From positions 124,001 through 188,000 of the forward strand of contig CAWBOJ010000003.1 of assembly GCA_963790405.1 (NCBI GenBank): a stretch of 64,000 bases of DNA, read 5' to 3'. Made by a program: the position numbers and the translations under genes. The first letter of the stretch is position 1. The number at the start of each line of letters is the position of its first letter. Source of the DNA: JBGSMX01 sp963790405 (lineage in GTDB: Bacteria > Actinomycetota > Coriobacteriia > Anaerosomatales > JAGXFU01). Shown one piece after another: positions 54,807 through 63,659 of this stretch. The notes beneath the pieces were generated by a model that was given only the letters and a program-made list of their open reading frames with translations, was not told the DNA's origin and did not search any database.

Positions 54807-55481
54807 ATGGCTCCCGAAACGACATCGCACTCCGAACGCCCGAACGCCCGCACGCGCAACTGGGACTTCGCGCTCACGGTCGCGACCGTGGTGCTGTTGG
54901 GCGGCATCGGAGTGCAGTCGTTCGTCGGCACGCTGTACTCGTGGTGGGCACAGCGGACAGTGCCGGGATGGGAGCAGCTCGGGGGCTACACGAAGTTCGT
55001 TCACACGATGAACGGCATCGCCGCACCCCAGATCGTCTTGCTCGTGGTCGCGATGGGACTGTGCGTGCCCAAGCGCCTGTTCTCGCGCATTGCGCTCATC
55101 GTGATTTCGGCAGCCATGCTTGTGGGCGGCTTCGGCGCGTGGGCAATCACGGGTTCGCTCGCGAGCGGCCTCGGACTCTACCTGGGTCTGGCGGCACTCA
55201 TTCAAGTCGCGGTCATCACCATGACTATCGCGGGTGCCCGCGGTCCGTCCTATCTGACCGAAGGCCGGCTCACCAAGACCGGCTCGGGCCTACTCCATCT
55301 GGGCTTCATCATGTTCGCGTTCGTGGTCGTCGCATTGCAGCGCTCGACTTTCATGCTGCCGGTCTTCTGGGTCTCCGCGGTGCTCACGATGGTCGGCACG
55401 GCTCTGAGCTTCTACGCCGAGAAGCTGGCCGTGCACCGAATCCGACGCGTCGAGATCGAGCACGAGTTCGACGCCGAGTAG
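54807..55481 (+). CDS. Six-TM membrane protein coupled to the CcsA-like gene
   Basis: 224 residues: after a polar start (TSHSERPNARTRNWDFALTV) come about six TM helices (VATVVLLGGIGVQSFVGTLY, IVLLVVAMGLCVPKRLFSRI, SRIALIVISAAMLVGGFGAW, LGLAALIQVAVITMTIAGAR) and a short charged tail (RRVEIEHEFDAE). GAGGA lies just before ATG. It follows the CcsA-like gene by 21 bp, so the pair may form a membrane complex. It does not match ResB, which usually partners CcsA. Function unknown. Confidence 0.75.
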   Translation: MAPETTSHSERPNARTRNWDFALTVATVVLLGGIGVQSFVGTLYSWWAQRTVPGWEQLGGYTKFVHTMNGIAAPQIVLLVVAMGLCVPKRLFSRIALIVISAAMLVGGFGAWAITGSLASGLGLYLGLAALIQVAVITMTIAGARGPSYLTEGRLTKTGSGLLHLGFIMFAFVVVALQRSTFMLPVFWVSAVLTMVGTALSFYAEKLAVHRIRRVEIEHEFDAE

Positions 55482-55509
55482 ACACAGCGCACGGCTCACG
55501 CGTCGCGCA

Positions 55510-57457
55510 TCAGATCTCGCGGATCATCCCGGTCACGAGGCGTACCACGTTGTCGATGTTCTCGGGCTGCACGTTGTCGGTGGTGTCCGTATGCCAGTGC
55601 CAATTGGGAAGTCGCCCGTTGATGTCGAACGCCATGATGCTCATCGCTTTGAACCCGCGGGCGAGCGCCGGGGTGGCGTCGGTCGACAATCCCTTGTACT
55701 CGCGGCCCTTCACGAGTATCTCGTCTTCACGAGAGACCATGCGAGCGCGTACTCACGAGCCGTCGGTCCGCCGAGTAGCGCCGGGCCATGCCTTCTCTGG
55801 TGACCCAGTACAGCGAGCCGGTCCCGATATTGTCGAGGTTGATGATGTACGCACCGCGCAGATCGGTTGCGTATTCTTCTAGAAACGCCTTCATGCCGCA
55901 CGTACCGACTTCCTCGGCACCGGTCGCCACGAACCAGACCTCTTTCTCGGCAAGCGCATGGTCCACTCGCTCGGTGATGCGTCGACGAATGCGCTGAGCT
56001 TCGTTCACGGCGAAGTCGGGATCGCCGATGGGGTCGTCGCCAGCCCAGCCTCCCTTGAACCCGAGGCCGTCGTCATCCTCTTCGAAACCGTCCCACGATC
56101 CGATCTTGCGACCTTCCTCGCGCGCGTCGAACTCCTCGCCGACGCCGAGCCACGAATTCACGTCCGACTCGCGCTCCTTCTTGCGCCCGAGCCCGAAGAA
56201 GCCTTTGCGCTTGGGAGTCGATTCGCGCCGTGACGACTTCGACCGCTCCGCCTCGACAGGCCCGGCACCTGACATGTCCGTGGTGGCTCCAGCCGATTCT
56301 CCGAACAGCTCGCGGCGACGAGCCTCCTGTGCTTCGGCGTCTGTGTCGTTCTCGCGTACGTCGGGAATCCCGTCGCCGTCGAAGTCCGTCTCCACATCGC
56401 CCCAGTTGCCGGTCTCCCCGAGCCCGACGCTGCTCGACTGCGGCCCTGTCCGCACGAACGCCGTATCGGTTTCGAGATCGAACGCGCCCTGCCCTTCGAC
56501 CGGACCCTTCGACGTCTCGGCCCATTCGAAATCGTCGGGCAGTGAGGTAGGGACCTCTTCGGGCGCATCGGCAGGCGAGAACGTCATCAGGTCATCTTCG
56601 CGAGTCGCTTGCCTCGTGTAGCGTTCCGAGGTCTCAACGGTTTCAAAATCCTCCGTGATTCCCGAATCCACCGTCTGCCGCGCCACCGTCTTGATCGGTT
56701 GCGTCGGCATCGAAACCGATATCTCGCCATCCGGAACCAACGCATCAAGTACTCCGAGCATTGCGGCAACGCCTGAGGCGTTGTCGTTCGCGCCGTCTGT
56801 GAAGTGCATGAACAGCTCGCGGTGCACGTTGATGAGCAGCGGGATCAGTAGGTAGCCGGCAAGCACAAGCGTCGCGTACCACAGATAGGGATCGGCCGCA
56901 GACGTGAACGGCAGATTGTCGGCAAGTATCAGTACCGGAACGAGGAACGTGCACCACTTCATGAGTCCGAAGCTCAGACCGAAGTTCTTGACCATGGATG
57001 GCGCGAAGGCCAGAGAGGACTTGGCCGAGTCGTAGTGAGCGACGATGACGACCTTCCGTAGGCGCTCGCCACGGCGTGCTTTCGGAATCCGCCGAGCGAC
57101 GATGTTCTGGCTGGGCCCTTTGGGCGGAATCCAGCCGGACAATCCCCCTCGGGTGTCCAGGTCCATCCACAACACGAACGCGTTCAGCGCGGCGAAGACG
57201 AAGGCGATCCAGCGCAATGGACCCCACACATCGGCGAAGTACAGCACGCCAGCAGCGATGATCGTGATCAGGTGATACACGACGTACGCCCATGAGTACG
57301 TGCGCTGACAGTCGAACTCCTGCCGTTCCACATCGAGTCCTTTGGCGCGAAACACGTCTTCGATGTAGCCAGCTGCCTCGGCCTCGGCATCTGTAGTGGC
57401 AGGACGCGGGCCGATTCGGTCTGAAAGTTCGCGAACGTACTGGAAGGCCTCGGGCAT
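55510..57457 (-). CDS. M28 family membrane aminopeptidase with large insert (one frameshift)
   Basis: About 650 residues. Two N-terminal TM segments (about 70-110) and more near 190-230 surround the peptidase. Zinc ligands are visible: VVIVAHYDSAKSS (His, Asp), GANDNASGVAAML (Asp), TGAEEVGTCG (Glu-Glu), YIINLDNIGTG (Asp) and, after the shift, HWHTDTTDNV (His). Between the second and third ligands lies an acidic disordered insert of about 190 residues with FDGDGIPDVREND, a calcium-loop-like repeat, and a basic KRKGFFGLGRKKERE patch. The break is near 55740 (one extra base). It would be an exopeptidase at the membrane face. Confidence 0.82.
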
Positions 57458-57617
57458 GCGGCTCCCCCTGTCGGCGGGCATACGGATGCCATAACGCGCG
57501 ACACCCTACAGCCGTATGATAATCCAGGTTGCCGAGAACCCGCGCACCCAATCGAGAACTACCGCATGATGCCGTGCGTCCAAACAGACGTCGATCCAGT
57601 TCTACCAAGGGGGAACC

Positions 57618-58890
57618 ATGAGATCCGCACTCGCCCTCGCATTAAGCGCACTGCTCGCGCTAGCGGTGCTACCGGGATGCTCTCAGCCGCTGGCCACCAC
57701 GCAAGTCGCGGCAGCGGCGGCGCCTGCCACGGCCACCGCAGACGGAAGTCTCGACCCGGAACTACCGCTCGCCATCAACGACTTCGGGTTCGATCTCGCT
57801 CGTCGGCTGCTCGCGACAGGCGAGAACACCGTGATCTCGCCACTCTCGGTGCACGCGGCACTTTCGATGACGGCGATGGGAGCCCGCGGTGACACCGCTC
57901 GCGAGATGGAGTCGGTGCTCCACCTCGATCGCGTCGACGCGGACACTGACGGCTGGAGCTGGCCGTATCTGCTCGGCAAGCTCTACGAACCCGACGGCGT
58001 CACCCTCGAAATCGCGAATTCGCTGTGGGCGCAGAAGGACGCCCCGTTCGAATCCGAGTTTCTCGATGCAAACCGTGACTACTTCGGCGCCGAGATCCGC
58101 TCGCTCGACCTTCAAGCGCCCGGAGCAGCCGACGAGATCAACGGCTGGGTCGCCGAGAAGACACAGGACCGCATCACAGAAATCATCGACAATCCAGATC
58201 CGGCTGCCGTGATGGAGCTTGTGAACGCCGTCTACTTCCTGGCCGACTGGGCCGAATCCTTCGACGAAGCCGCAACGTCATCCCAACCGTTCACGCTCTC
58301 AACCGGGGACCCGGTCGATGTCGACATGATGCAGGCGATGCGAGAGTGGGACTACGGCGAGTCAGAGACGCTACAGATCGTGCGCCTGCCGTACGCGACA
58401 GAGGATTTCGCCGCCTACGTGCTCGTCCCGCAAGGCGATCTTGGCCCCGGCGACGTCCTCGAGACGATGGATGCCACCACGTGGAAATCGCTCACCCGGC
58501 TGCTGCTGCCCCGTGAGGGCTCGGTGACACTGCCCCGCTTCGAGATCGAATGGGGCGCCGGCACGGACCTGAGCGGACCACTCGCGGAGATGGGCATGGC
58601 ATCGGCATTCGACCGCGCTAGGCGCTGATTTCAGCGGAATCAGCGCGAAGCTCGCCGAGGACCCCGGACTCTAGATCTCTCGCGTGCTCCACAAGACCTA
58701 CTTGCGAGTGGACGAAACCGGGACCGAGGCGGCAGCGGCTACCGATGTGGAGATCACTCTCGGAGCTATCGCGGGCCCGACAGGGGAGATCTTCGAGCTT
58801 CGCGCCGACCGCCCGTTCATCTTCGCCATCGCGGACGAGGCGAGCGAGTCACTGCTGTTCCTCGGCGTGATCGAGGATCCTCGCGAGTAG
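57618..58890 (+). pseudogene. Serpin lipoprotein (frameshift plus in-frame stop)
   Basis: About 420 residues if repaired. Signal peptide with lipobox VLPGCS, then the serpin fold: NTVISPLSVHAALSMTAMGA, RGDTAREMESVLHLDR, MELVNAVYFLADWAESFDEA, then LPREGSVTLPRFEIEW. Past a one-base shift near 58615 and a TAG codon at about 58673, the reading resumes VLHKTYLRVDETGTEAAAAT with the hinge GTEAAAAT and the end DRPFIFAIADEASESLLFLG (FxFxIxD-type). P1-P1' would be near Gly-Ala. Bacterial serpins are uncommon; this one inhibits serine proteases if intact. The stop may be real decay or a second error. Confidence 0.85.
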
Positions 58891-58914
58891 GACGCACGCT
58901 GCTCGACAATGCCG

Positions 58915-58944
58915 AAGGGCGGCCCCTTAGTCGGAGCCGCCCTT
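58915..58944. terminator. Terminator after the serpin gene
   Basis: 9-bp stem AAGGGCGGC / GCCGCCCTT with a 12-nt loop, followed by CTCTTC. Located 24 bp after the serpin stop and 26 bp from the end of the convergent cytochrome gene; could serve both. Confidence 0.75.
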
Positions 58945-58970
58945 CTCTTCGCCGAGAACACCGCTGCAGG

Positions 58971-59307
58971 CTACTGCGCCATCTCCGGCATGCCGTCGGC
59001 ATGACAGCCGAAGCACTGGTTCATGCGGTACTGCGCGTGCTCCTCGACCTGCTGCGGGTCGTCGCTGTGGCACACGCAGCCCGGAATCTGGATGGCAAGC
59101 GGACTGCTCGGATCCGGTTCGGGGACGACCGCATCGGTAGCGACGCTCGATCCGGTGCCGCTCGCCTCCGCACCGCCTGCCACCGCCGCTTGCGCCACCG
59201 AAGAGCTCGGCGCCTGCGGCGTGCCGAACGCGTACATCACGACCACGCCGCCGAGCAGCAGCGCCGTCACAACGAGCGTGATCGCGAGTACGCGGTTGCG
59301 CGTTCAC
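58971..59307 (-). CDS. Membrane-anchored small c-type cytochrome (one frameshift)
   Basis: About 110 residues. A TM anchor (NRVLAITLVVTALLLGGVVV), a low-complexity Ala/Ser linker, then two heme-type motifs: CVCH (a short CxCH) and CFGCH (classic CxxCH) in PGCVCHSDDPQQVEEH and MNQCFGCHADGMPEMAQ. The first is PGCVCH, which could also be read as a variant heme site. The GTG start at 59307 overlaps the hcp stop (TAGTG) if one extra base near 59301 is removed. It may pass electrons to or from Hcp, or act in nitrogen-oxide reduction. Confidence 0.75.
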
Positions 59308-60959
59308 TACGCAGCCTCTCCGTCGCCCAGGATCGCAGCGAGGTCGGCCTCGGCAGACTCACCGATCGGCTTGATGCCGAAGGTGTCGACGAGCACCTGC
59401 AGCACATTCGGGGTGATGAACGCCGGCAGGGTTGGCCCGAGGCGGATGTCGGTGATCCCCAGGTGGAGCAGCGTCAGCAGGATGGCCACGGCCTTCTGCT
59501 CGTACCACGACAGGATCATCGACAGCGGCAGGTCGTTCACGCCCACATCGAACGCGTCGGCGAGCGCGACTGCGATCTTGACGGCGCTGTAGGCGTCGTT
59601 GCACTGCCCGATGTCGAGCAGCCGAGGAATGCCGCCGATGTCGCCGAGCTGCTTGTCGAAGAAGCGGAACTTGCCGCACGCGAGCGTGAGCACGATCGGT
59701 GTCGGCCGGCGCCTGCTCCACGAAGTCGGTGTAGTAGCTGCGGCCCGGCTTGGCGCCGTCGCAGCCGCCCACCAGGAAGAAGTGGCGGATATCGCCGTTC
59801 TTCACGGCCTCGATGACCGTCGGGGCGACCGCCGAGCACCGCGTTGCGACCGAAGCCGACCATGACCGAGCCGTTGTCGACCTCGTCGGTGAAACCGGGC
59901 AGCTCGAGCGCGCGCTCGATGACGGTGCTGAAGTCGCCGTTCGGACACGTGGGCCATACCCGGCCAGCCCACGTTGCCGGTGGTGAAGACGTTCTCGGCG
60001 TACTCGTCGCGCGGCGCCTGGATGCAGTTCGTGGTGAACAGGATCGCGCCGGGAAACTCGCCGAACTCCTTGCGCTGGTTCTGCCACGCGGTGCCGTAGT
60101 GCCCGTAGAAGTGCGCGTACTTCTTGAGCTCGGGATAGCCGTGCGCGGGCAGCATCTCGCCGTGCGTGTAGACGTCGATGCCCTTGCCCTGCGTCTGCTC
60201 GAGCAGCACCTTGCAGGTCGTGCAGGTCGTGGCCGGTGACCACGATCGCCTTGTTCGGGACGGTGGCCGAGCGGGACCGAGGTCGGCACCGGGTGGCCGT
60301 ACGCGCCGGTGTTGGCCTCGTCGAGCAGCTCCATCGTGCGCAGGTTGATCTCGCCGGTCTTGAGCGCGAGGGCGACCCAGTCGTTGAGCTCGAGCGCGGG
60401 ATCCACGAGTGCCGCGAAGGCATCGTAGACGAACGCTTCGATCACGGGATCGCTCTTGCCGAGGAGACGCGCGTGGTCGGCGTACGCGCAGATGCCCTTG
60501 ATGCCGTAGACCGTCACCTGCATGAGTGAAGCGATGTCCTCGTTGTCGGAGTGCTTCGAGAAGTGGCCCACGGCCTCGGCCTGGGCGATCAGCCCCGCGA
60601 GGTCAGGCGCCGGCACGCACTCGAGCGATACGTCATCGTGGGCCGGCGTCTTGCCGGCGGCCTCGGCGGCTGCACGTACGATTGCGATATGCGCGTCGAA
60701 CTCGCGCACCACGCCTGCAAGCATCTCGTCATCGAAGTCGACGTTGGTCACGGTATGGAACACAGCGCGGTCAGCGAACGCGTCGACCTCGTCGCTCACG
60801 AAGCCCGCGCTACGAGCAGCCTGCGCCCACAGCGACAGCGCGACCATGCGATCGAGAATCAGGTCCTGCAGCGCCGAGATCTCCGGCTTCTTGCCGCACA
60901 CACCCACGGTCGTGCAGGCCGACTCCTTTGTTGGTCTGTTCGCACTGGTTACAGAACAT
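59307..60959 (-). CDS. hcp: Hybrid cluster protein (hydroxylamine/NO reductase), six frameshifts
   Basis: About 548 residues when joined. The N-terminal cysteines read MFCNQCEQTNKGVG-CTTVGVCGK after removing one base, i.e. CX2CX8CX5C, the class I pattern of strict anaerobes. Other blocks: MQVTVYGIKGICAYADHARL, VPNKAIVVTGHDLHDLQ, QTQGKGIDVYTHGEMLPAHG, YPELKKYAHFYGHYGTAW, FTTNCIQAPRDEYAENVFTT and SVMVGFGRNAVLGG, then GGCDGAKPGRSYYTDFVE, CGKFRFFDKQLGDIGGIPRL, LDIGQCNDAYSAVKIAVALA, LSWYEQKAVAILL. All six breaks need removal of one base. Hcp reduces NO or hydroxylamine at its Fe-S-O cluster. Confidence 0.92.
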
Positions 60960-61040
60960 GTTGCGGTCCCTTCCTTCATGTCTTCGATTGGTCCGTGTCT
61001 TGGTCTGTGTATTCGTCTGAATACACCGCCCGACGGGGTC

Positions 61041-61154
61041 TGCCGAGGGGGTCACCCGCGAGTTCCGCAGGCGGGGAAGGCGTCGAGGGCGCATCGCGCC
61101 CGAGATGCCTCGGGCCCCCGCCGAGGACTGCCGAGTCGGGTGACCCCCTCGGCA
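61041..61154. repeat. Long inverted repeat between hcp and the ferredoxin gene
   Basis: TGCCGAGGGGGTCACCCG (61041-61058) and its exact reverse complement at 61137-61154 enclose 78 bp. With one mismatch the arms extend six bases further out. Inside are two more hairpins, GGGCGC-ATC-GCGCCC and CCCGAG-ATGC-CTCGGG. The arm tips begin TGCCGAGG, the same core as the window-wide motif. It lies in the 208-bp gap upstream of hcp. It may be a small mobile-like repeat (REP/MITE type), an RNA structure or a processing site. Confidence 0.7.
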
Positions 61155-61167
61155 GGCCCCGCGCCGC

Positions 61168-61553
61168 CTACCCGTGGATGAGCGCAGGCAGACACCGCGT
61201 GCACACCCAGGTGCTGTCGCCGCCCGTACGCACCGGCAGCAGCGGCGCGTCGTCCTCGGACACGCCGCACTTGTAGCAGTGCTGTGCGATGTAGCTGGCC
61301 TTCTTCTCGGCGATGATCGGCTCGGCGGCATCGTGGTCGAACGGCACTGCTTCGCGCTCCTCGATCGTGAGCGCGCCGGTCGGGCAGACTCCCAGGCAGA
61401 AGCCGGCGCCGTCGCACAGCTCCTCGCGGATGACTTTGGCCTTGCCGTCGACGATCTCGATCGCGCCTTCGGCGCATGGAGCGACGCACGGCCGCAGCCG
61501 TTGCACAGCTCCTCGTCGATGCGGACGATCTGTCGGGTGATGGTGGTACTCAT
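61168..61553 (-). CDS. Ferredoxin-like 4Fe-4S protein (one frameshift)
   Basis: About 128 residues. STTITRQIVRIDEELCNGCG begins the first cluster motif; after a one-base shift near 61495 (a missing C) it continues CVAPCAEGAIEIVDGKAKVI, giving CNGCGPCVAPC, then the second motif CDGAGFCLGVCPTGALTIEE. This second motif lacks the second Cys (CDGAGFC in place of CxxCxxC). The C-terminus has HCYKCGVSEDDAPLLPVRTG and CTRCLPALIHG, two extra CxxC pairs. It likely donates electrons to Hcp, which is encoded downstream in the same direction. Confidence 0.85.
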
Positions 61554-61577
61554 GGGGGGTTCCTCTCCTTGGCAGGT

Positions 61578-62012
61578 CTAGTTCTCAGATTCGGACTCGG
61601 CGCGGGCTTCCATGTCGCGTCTGGCTCGACGTCCCTCGAGCAGATGCCTCACGCCGTCGATCGCGTGGCCGTGCCACATCGACCGGGGCCCGGCGTAGCG
61701 CATGACCTCGCGCATGTACTCGCGCATCTCAGGTCCATAGCAGTGCGTGTCGCAGTAGCTGCAGAACGGCTTCGGGTCCTTGGGACACAGCGCTCGGCGC
61801 TTCTCGGCGTAGACGAGTAGCGCGGCACACTCGTCACATACGACGGGCACCTTGCGCCCGTAGACGCCGAGCGCGACGCCGTCACTGACAAGCGCGCGTC
61901 GCTCGCACCCGTCGTGCACGCCGCGGCAGTAGATGGCGGCGAAGTCGCCGAGCAGCCGCGTGTCCTTCACGACCTTGGGATCCCGCATCTTCTCGGCGAA
62001 GCGCTCGTTCAC
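61578..62012 (-). CDS. PF11756 'nitrous oxide-stimulated promoter' family protein
   Basis: About 144 residues. The family pattern is YCRGVHDGCER-type, then CDECAALLVYAEKRRALCPK, FCSYCDTHCYGPEMREYMRE and VMRYAGPRSMWHGHAIDGVR. Eight Cys and several His suggest metal or Fe-S binding. It heads the minus-strand cluster with the ferredoxin, hcp and the cytochrome genes. GTG start with AAAGGA upstream; the frame extends to 62042. An FNR/Dnr-type site lies 59-72 bp upstream. Confidence 0.88.
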   Translation of the reverse strand: MNERFAEKMRDPKVVKDTRLLGDFAAIYCRGVHDGCERRALVSDGVALGVYGRKVPVVCDECAALLVYAEKRRALCPKDPKPFCSYCDTHCYGPEMREYMREVMRYAGPRSMWHGHAIDGVRHLLEGRRARRDMEARAESESEN

Positions 62013-62070
62013 TCGTCGTCCTTTCCGCAGCTCACGTGCCATACTCTACGTACGGTGCGCCGCCCGTTCC

Positions 62071-62084
62071 TTGACGAGCGTCAA
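62071..62084. promoter_or_regulatory. Fnr/Dnr-type operator TTGAC-N4-GTCAA
   Basis: TTGACGAGCGTCAA is a perfect 5-bp inverted repeat with a 4-bp spacer, the layout of Fnr/Dnr/NnrR sites (consensus TTGAT-N4-ATCAA). It lies in the divergent gap between the PF11756 gene and the Crp/Fnr gene, centred about 65 bp before the PF11756 start. Regulation by the adjacent Crp/Fnr protein in response to NO or redox is inferred. Confidence 0.7.
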
Positions 62085-62169
62085 TTCCGGGCACAATCTC
62101 CATGTATTTCGTAGGGATTGCCCCGAACCGCGCACTCCACGACTTCACATACCCGCTCAAGGGAGATCC

Positions 62170-62887
62170 GTGGCCAAACCGAAGGACATACGCCCCGACC
62201 TGTGGGCGGCGCTACGAAGCTGCCGGCTGTGGCGCGCCGCCAACGATGCGGCGATCGAGCGCCTGGCCCGCGAAGCGACCGTGCGCGATGTAGCGCGCGG
62301 CGAGAGCACTCGCCACGGAAGGCGACACCGCCAACGGCTATGGCGTGCTCGTGTCCGGCAAGGCCCGCGTCTTCTATCTGGGCGCCGATGGAAAGCAGCT
62401 CACGTTCGAGGAGCTGGGCGTGGGCGATCCTCTGGCCGCCGTCGCGGCACTCGCAGGCGGTCGTTATCCCGCCAACATCGAGGCGACCACTGCCGGCACC
62501 ATCGCGTGGCTGCCTCGCGAGACGCTCTACGAGATGCTCGCCGAGGAGCCCAAAGTCGCCCGCGATCTCATCGCGAGCCTGTCGAGCAGAGTCGTGAACT
62601 TCACGAGCGTCGTGCAGACCCTCGCACTCGACGTGCCTTCGCGACTGGCCCGCTACCTGTTCCAGCGCGCACTCGCCGTCGGCGAGACAGCGACAGATGG
62701 ACTGCGAGTGGATCTCGGTATGAGCAAGACCGAACTAGCCGCGGCCCTGGGCACGGTGCCCGAGACGCTCTCCCGGGCGTTCGCGCGACTCAAAGACGAC
62801 GAAGTACTCGACGTCCAGGGCCGCATCGTGGTCGTCCACGACGTGGGCGCACTTGCGCGTATGGGTAGCGGCTACGAAGAAGGCTAG
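62170..62887 (+). CDS. Crp/Fnr family transcriptional regulator (one frameshift)
   Basis: About 239 residues. VAKPKDIRPDLWAALRSCRL to VARGE is in one frame; ALATEGDTANGYGVLVSGKA and onward is in another (one extra base near 62310). The cNMP-like effector domain includes LTFEELGVGDPLAAVAALAG and PANIEATTAGTIAWLPRETL. The C-terminal HTH_CRP domain has LGMSKTELAAALGTVPETLS RAFARLKDDE. The N-terminal CxxC-type Fnr cysteines are absent except CRLW, so it is closer to Dnr-type NO sensors. It is divergent from the nitrosative-stress genes. Confidence 0.88.
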
Positions 62888-62905
62888 GCTAGCGTTCGGG
62901 CGCGG

Positions 62906-63656
62906 TCACGCGGTAGGTTCGCGCTCGGCAACCTTCTGCTTCCTGATCGTCTTCGCGCCCTTCTCCAGCGTGCTCGCCATGAGGAATCCGGCAAGCAGTA
63001 CCGCACTCGCCACCATCTCGGCTGGATACAGACCTACCGAGGTCCCCACGCGCGCCATCGAACCGGCGCCGGCGATCAGAAGCGTGCCGATGAAGATGAG
63101 CACATTGGCCCAGGAGCGGTACCGGTACTCCTTCTTCGGCCAGAACTTGACCACCGACCACGCAGACCCGCCGAGCAGACAGCAGCGAGCCGGGGATGTT
63201 GAACCAGAACGACATGACGCGCGGGAACGACATCGATTCACCCAGCGCCTGACCTCCGACCGTGATGCCGGGCACCAGCTTGGCCATCACCAGTTCGGCC
63301 GTGAACGTCCCGTAGAAGAAGATGGCGAGTCCGATGAGGTTGAATATCAGGTACGAGTGTCCGATCCAGCGCTTCTTCGTGATCAGATACAGCGTGCCCA
63401 GACCGAGGAACCCCACGAGTGAGGCCGCGAACACGATGTAGATGCGGTAGACGAAAGGATCCCAGTTCCCCGTGTACTCGGAGTAGGCCTCGAACACGGC
63501 GGCAACCGCGTAGAGGAAGAAGCCGACCGCCCAGGCAAGCTGATGTGGCTTGCGACGCGCCAGCCACTGCTCAACGAGTAGCCACACGTACACGAAACCG
63601 AGTGCGGCGGTCGCCGCCGGCCAAGCCCAGTGTGACCAGAACTCCTCGCTACCCAT
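62906..63656 (-). CDS. Multi-TM membrane protein (one frameshift)
   Basis: About 250 residues with seven or eight TM helices joined across one extra base near 63180: WPAATAALGFVYVWLLVEQW, QLAWAVGFFLYAVAAVFEAY, IVFAASLVGFLGLGTLYLIT, YLIFNLIGLAIFFYGTFTAE, MSFPRVMSFWFNIPGSLL, then WANVLIFIGTLLIAGAGSMA and YPAEMVASAVLLAGFLMAST. Cytoplasmic-type basic end KGAKTIRKQKVAEREPTA. I do not recognise a named family. It follows the partial gene at 63660 by 3 bp, suggesting one operon. Confidence 0.7.
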
Positions 63657-63659
63657 GCG

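Noticed and set aside
10130..63200. Programmed ribosomal frameshifting as the reason for the many breaks
   Set aside because: Sites share no slippery heptamer or stimulatory hairpin, both directions occur, and they hit housekeeping genes that are never shifted in relatives.
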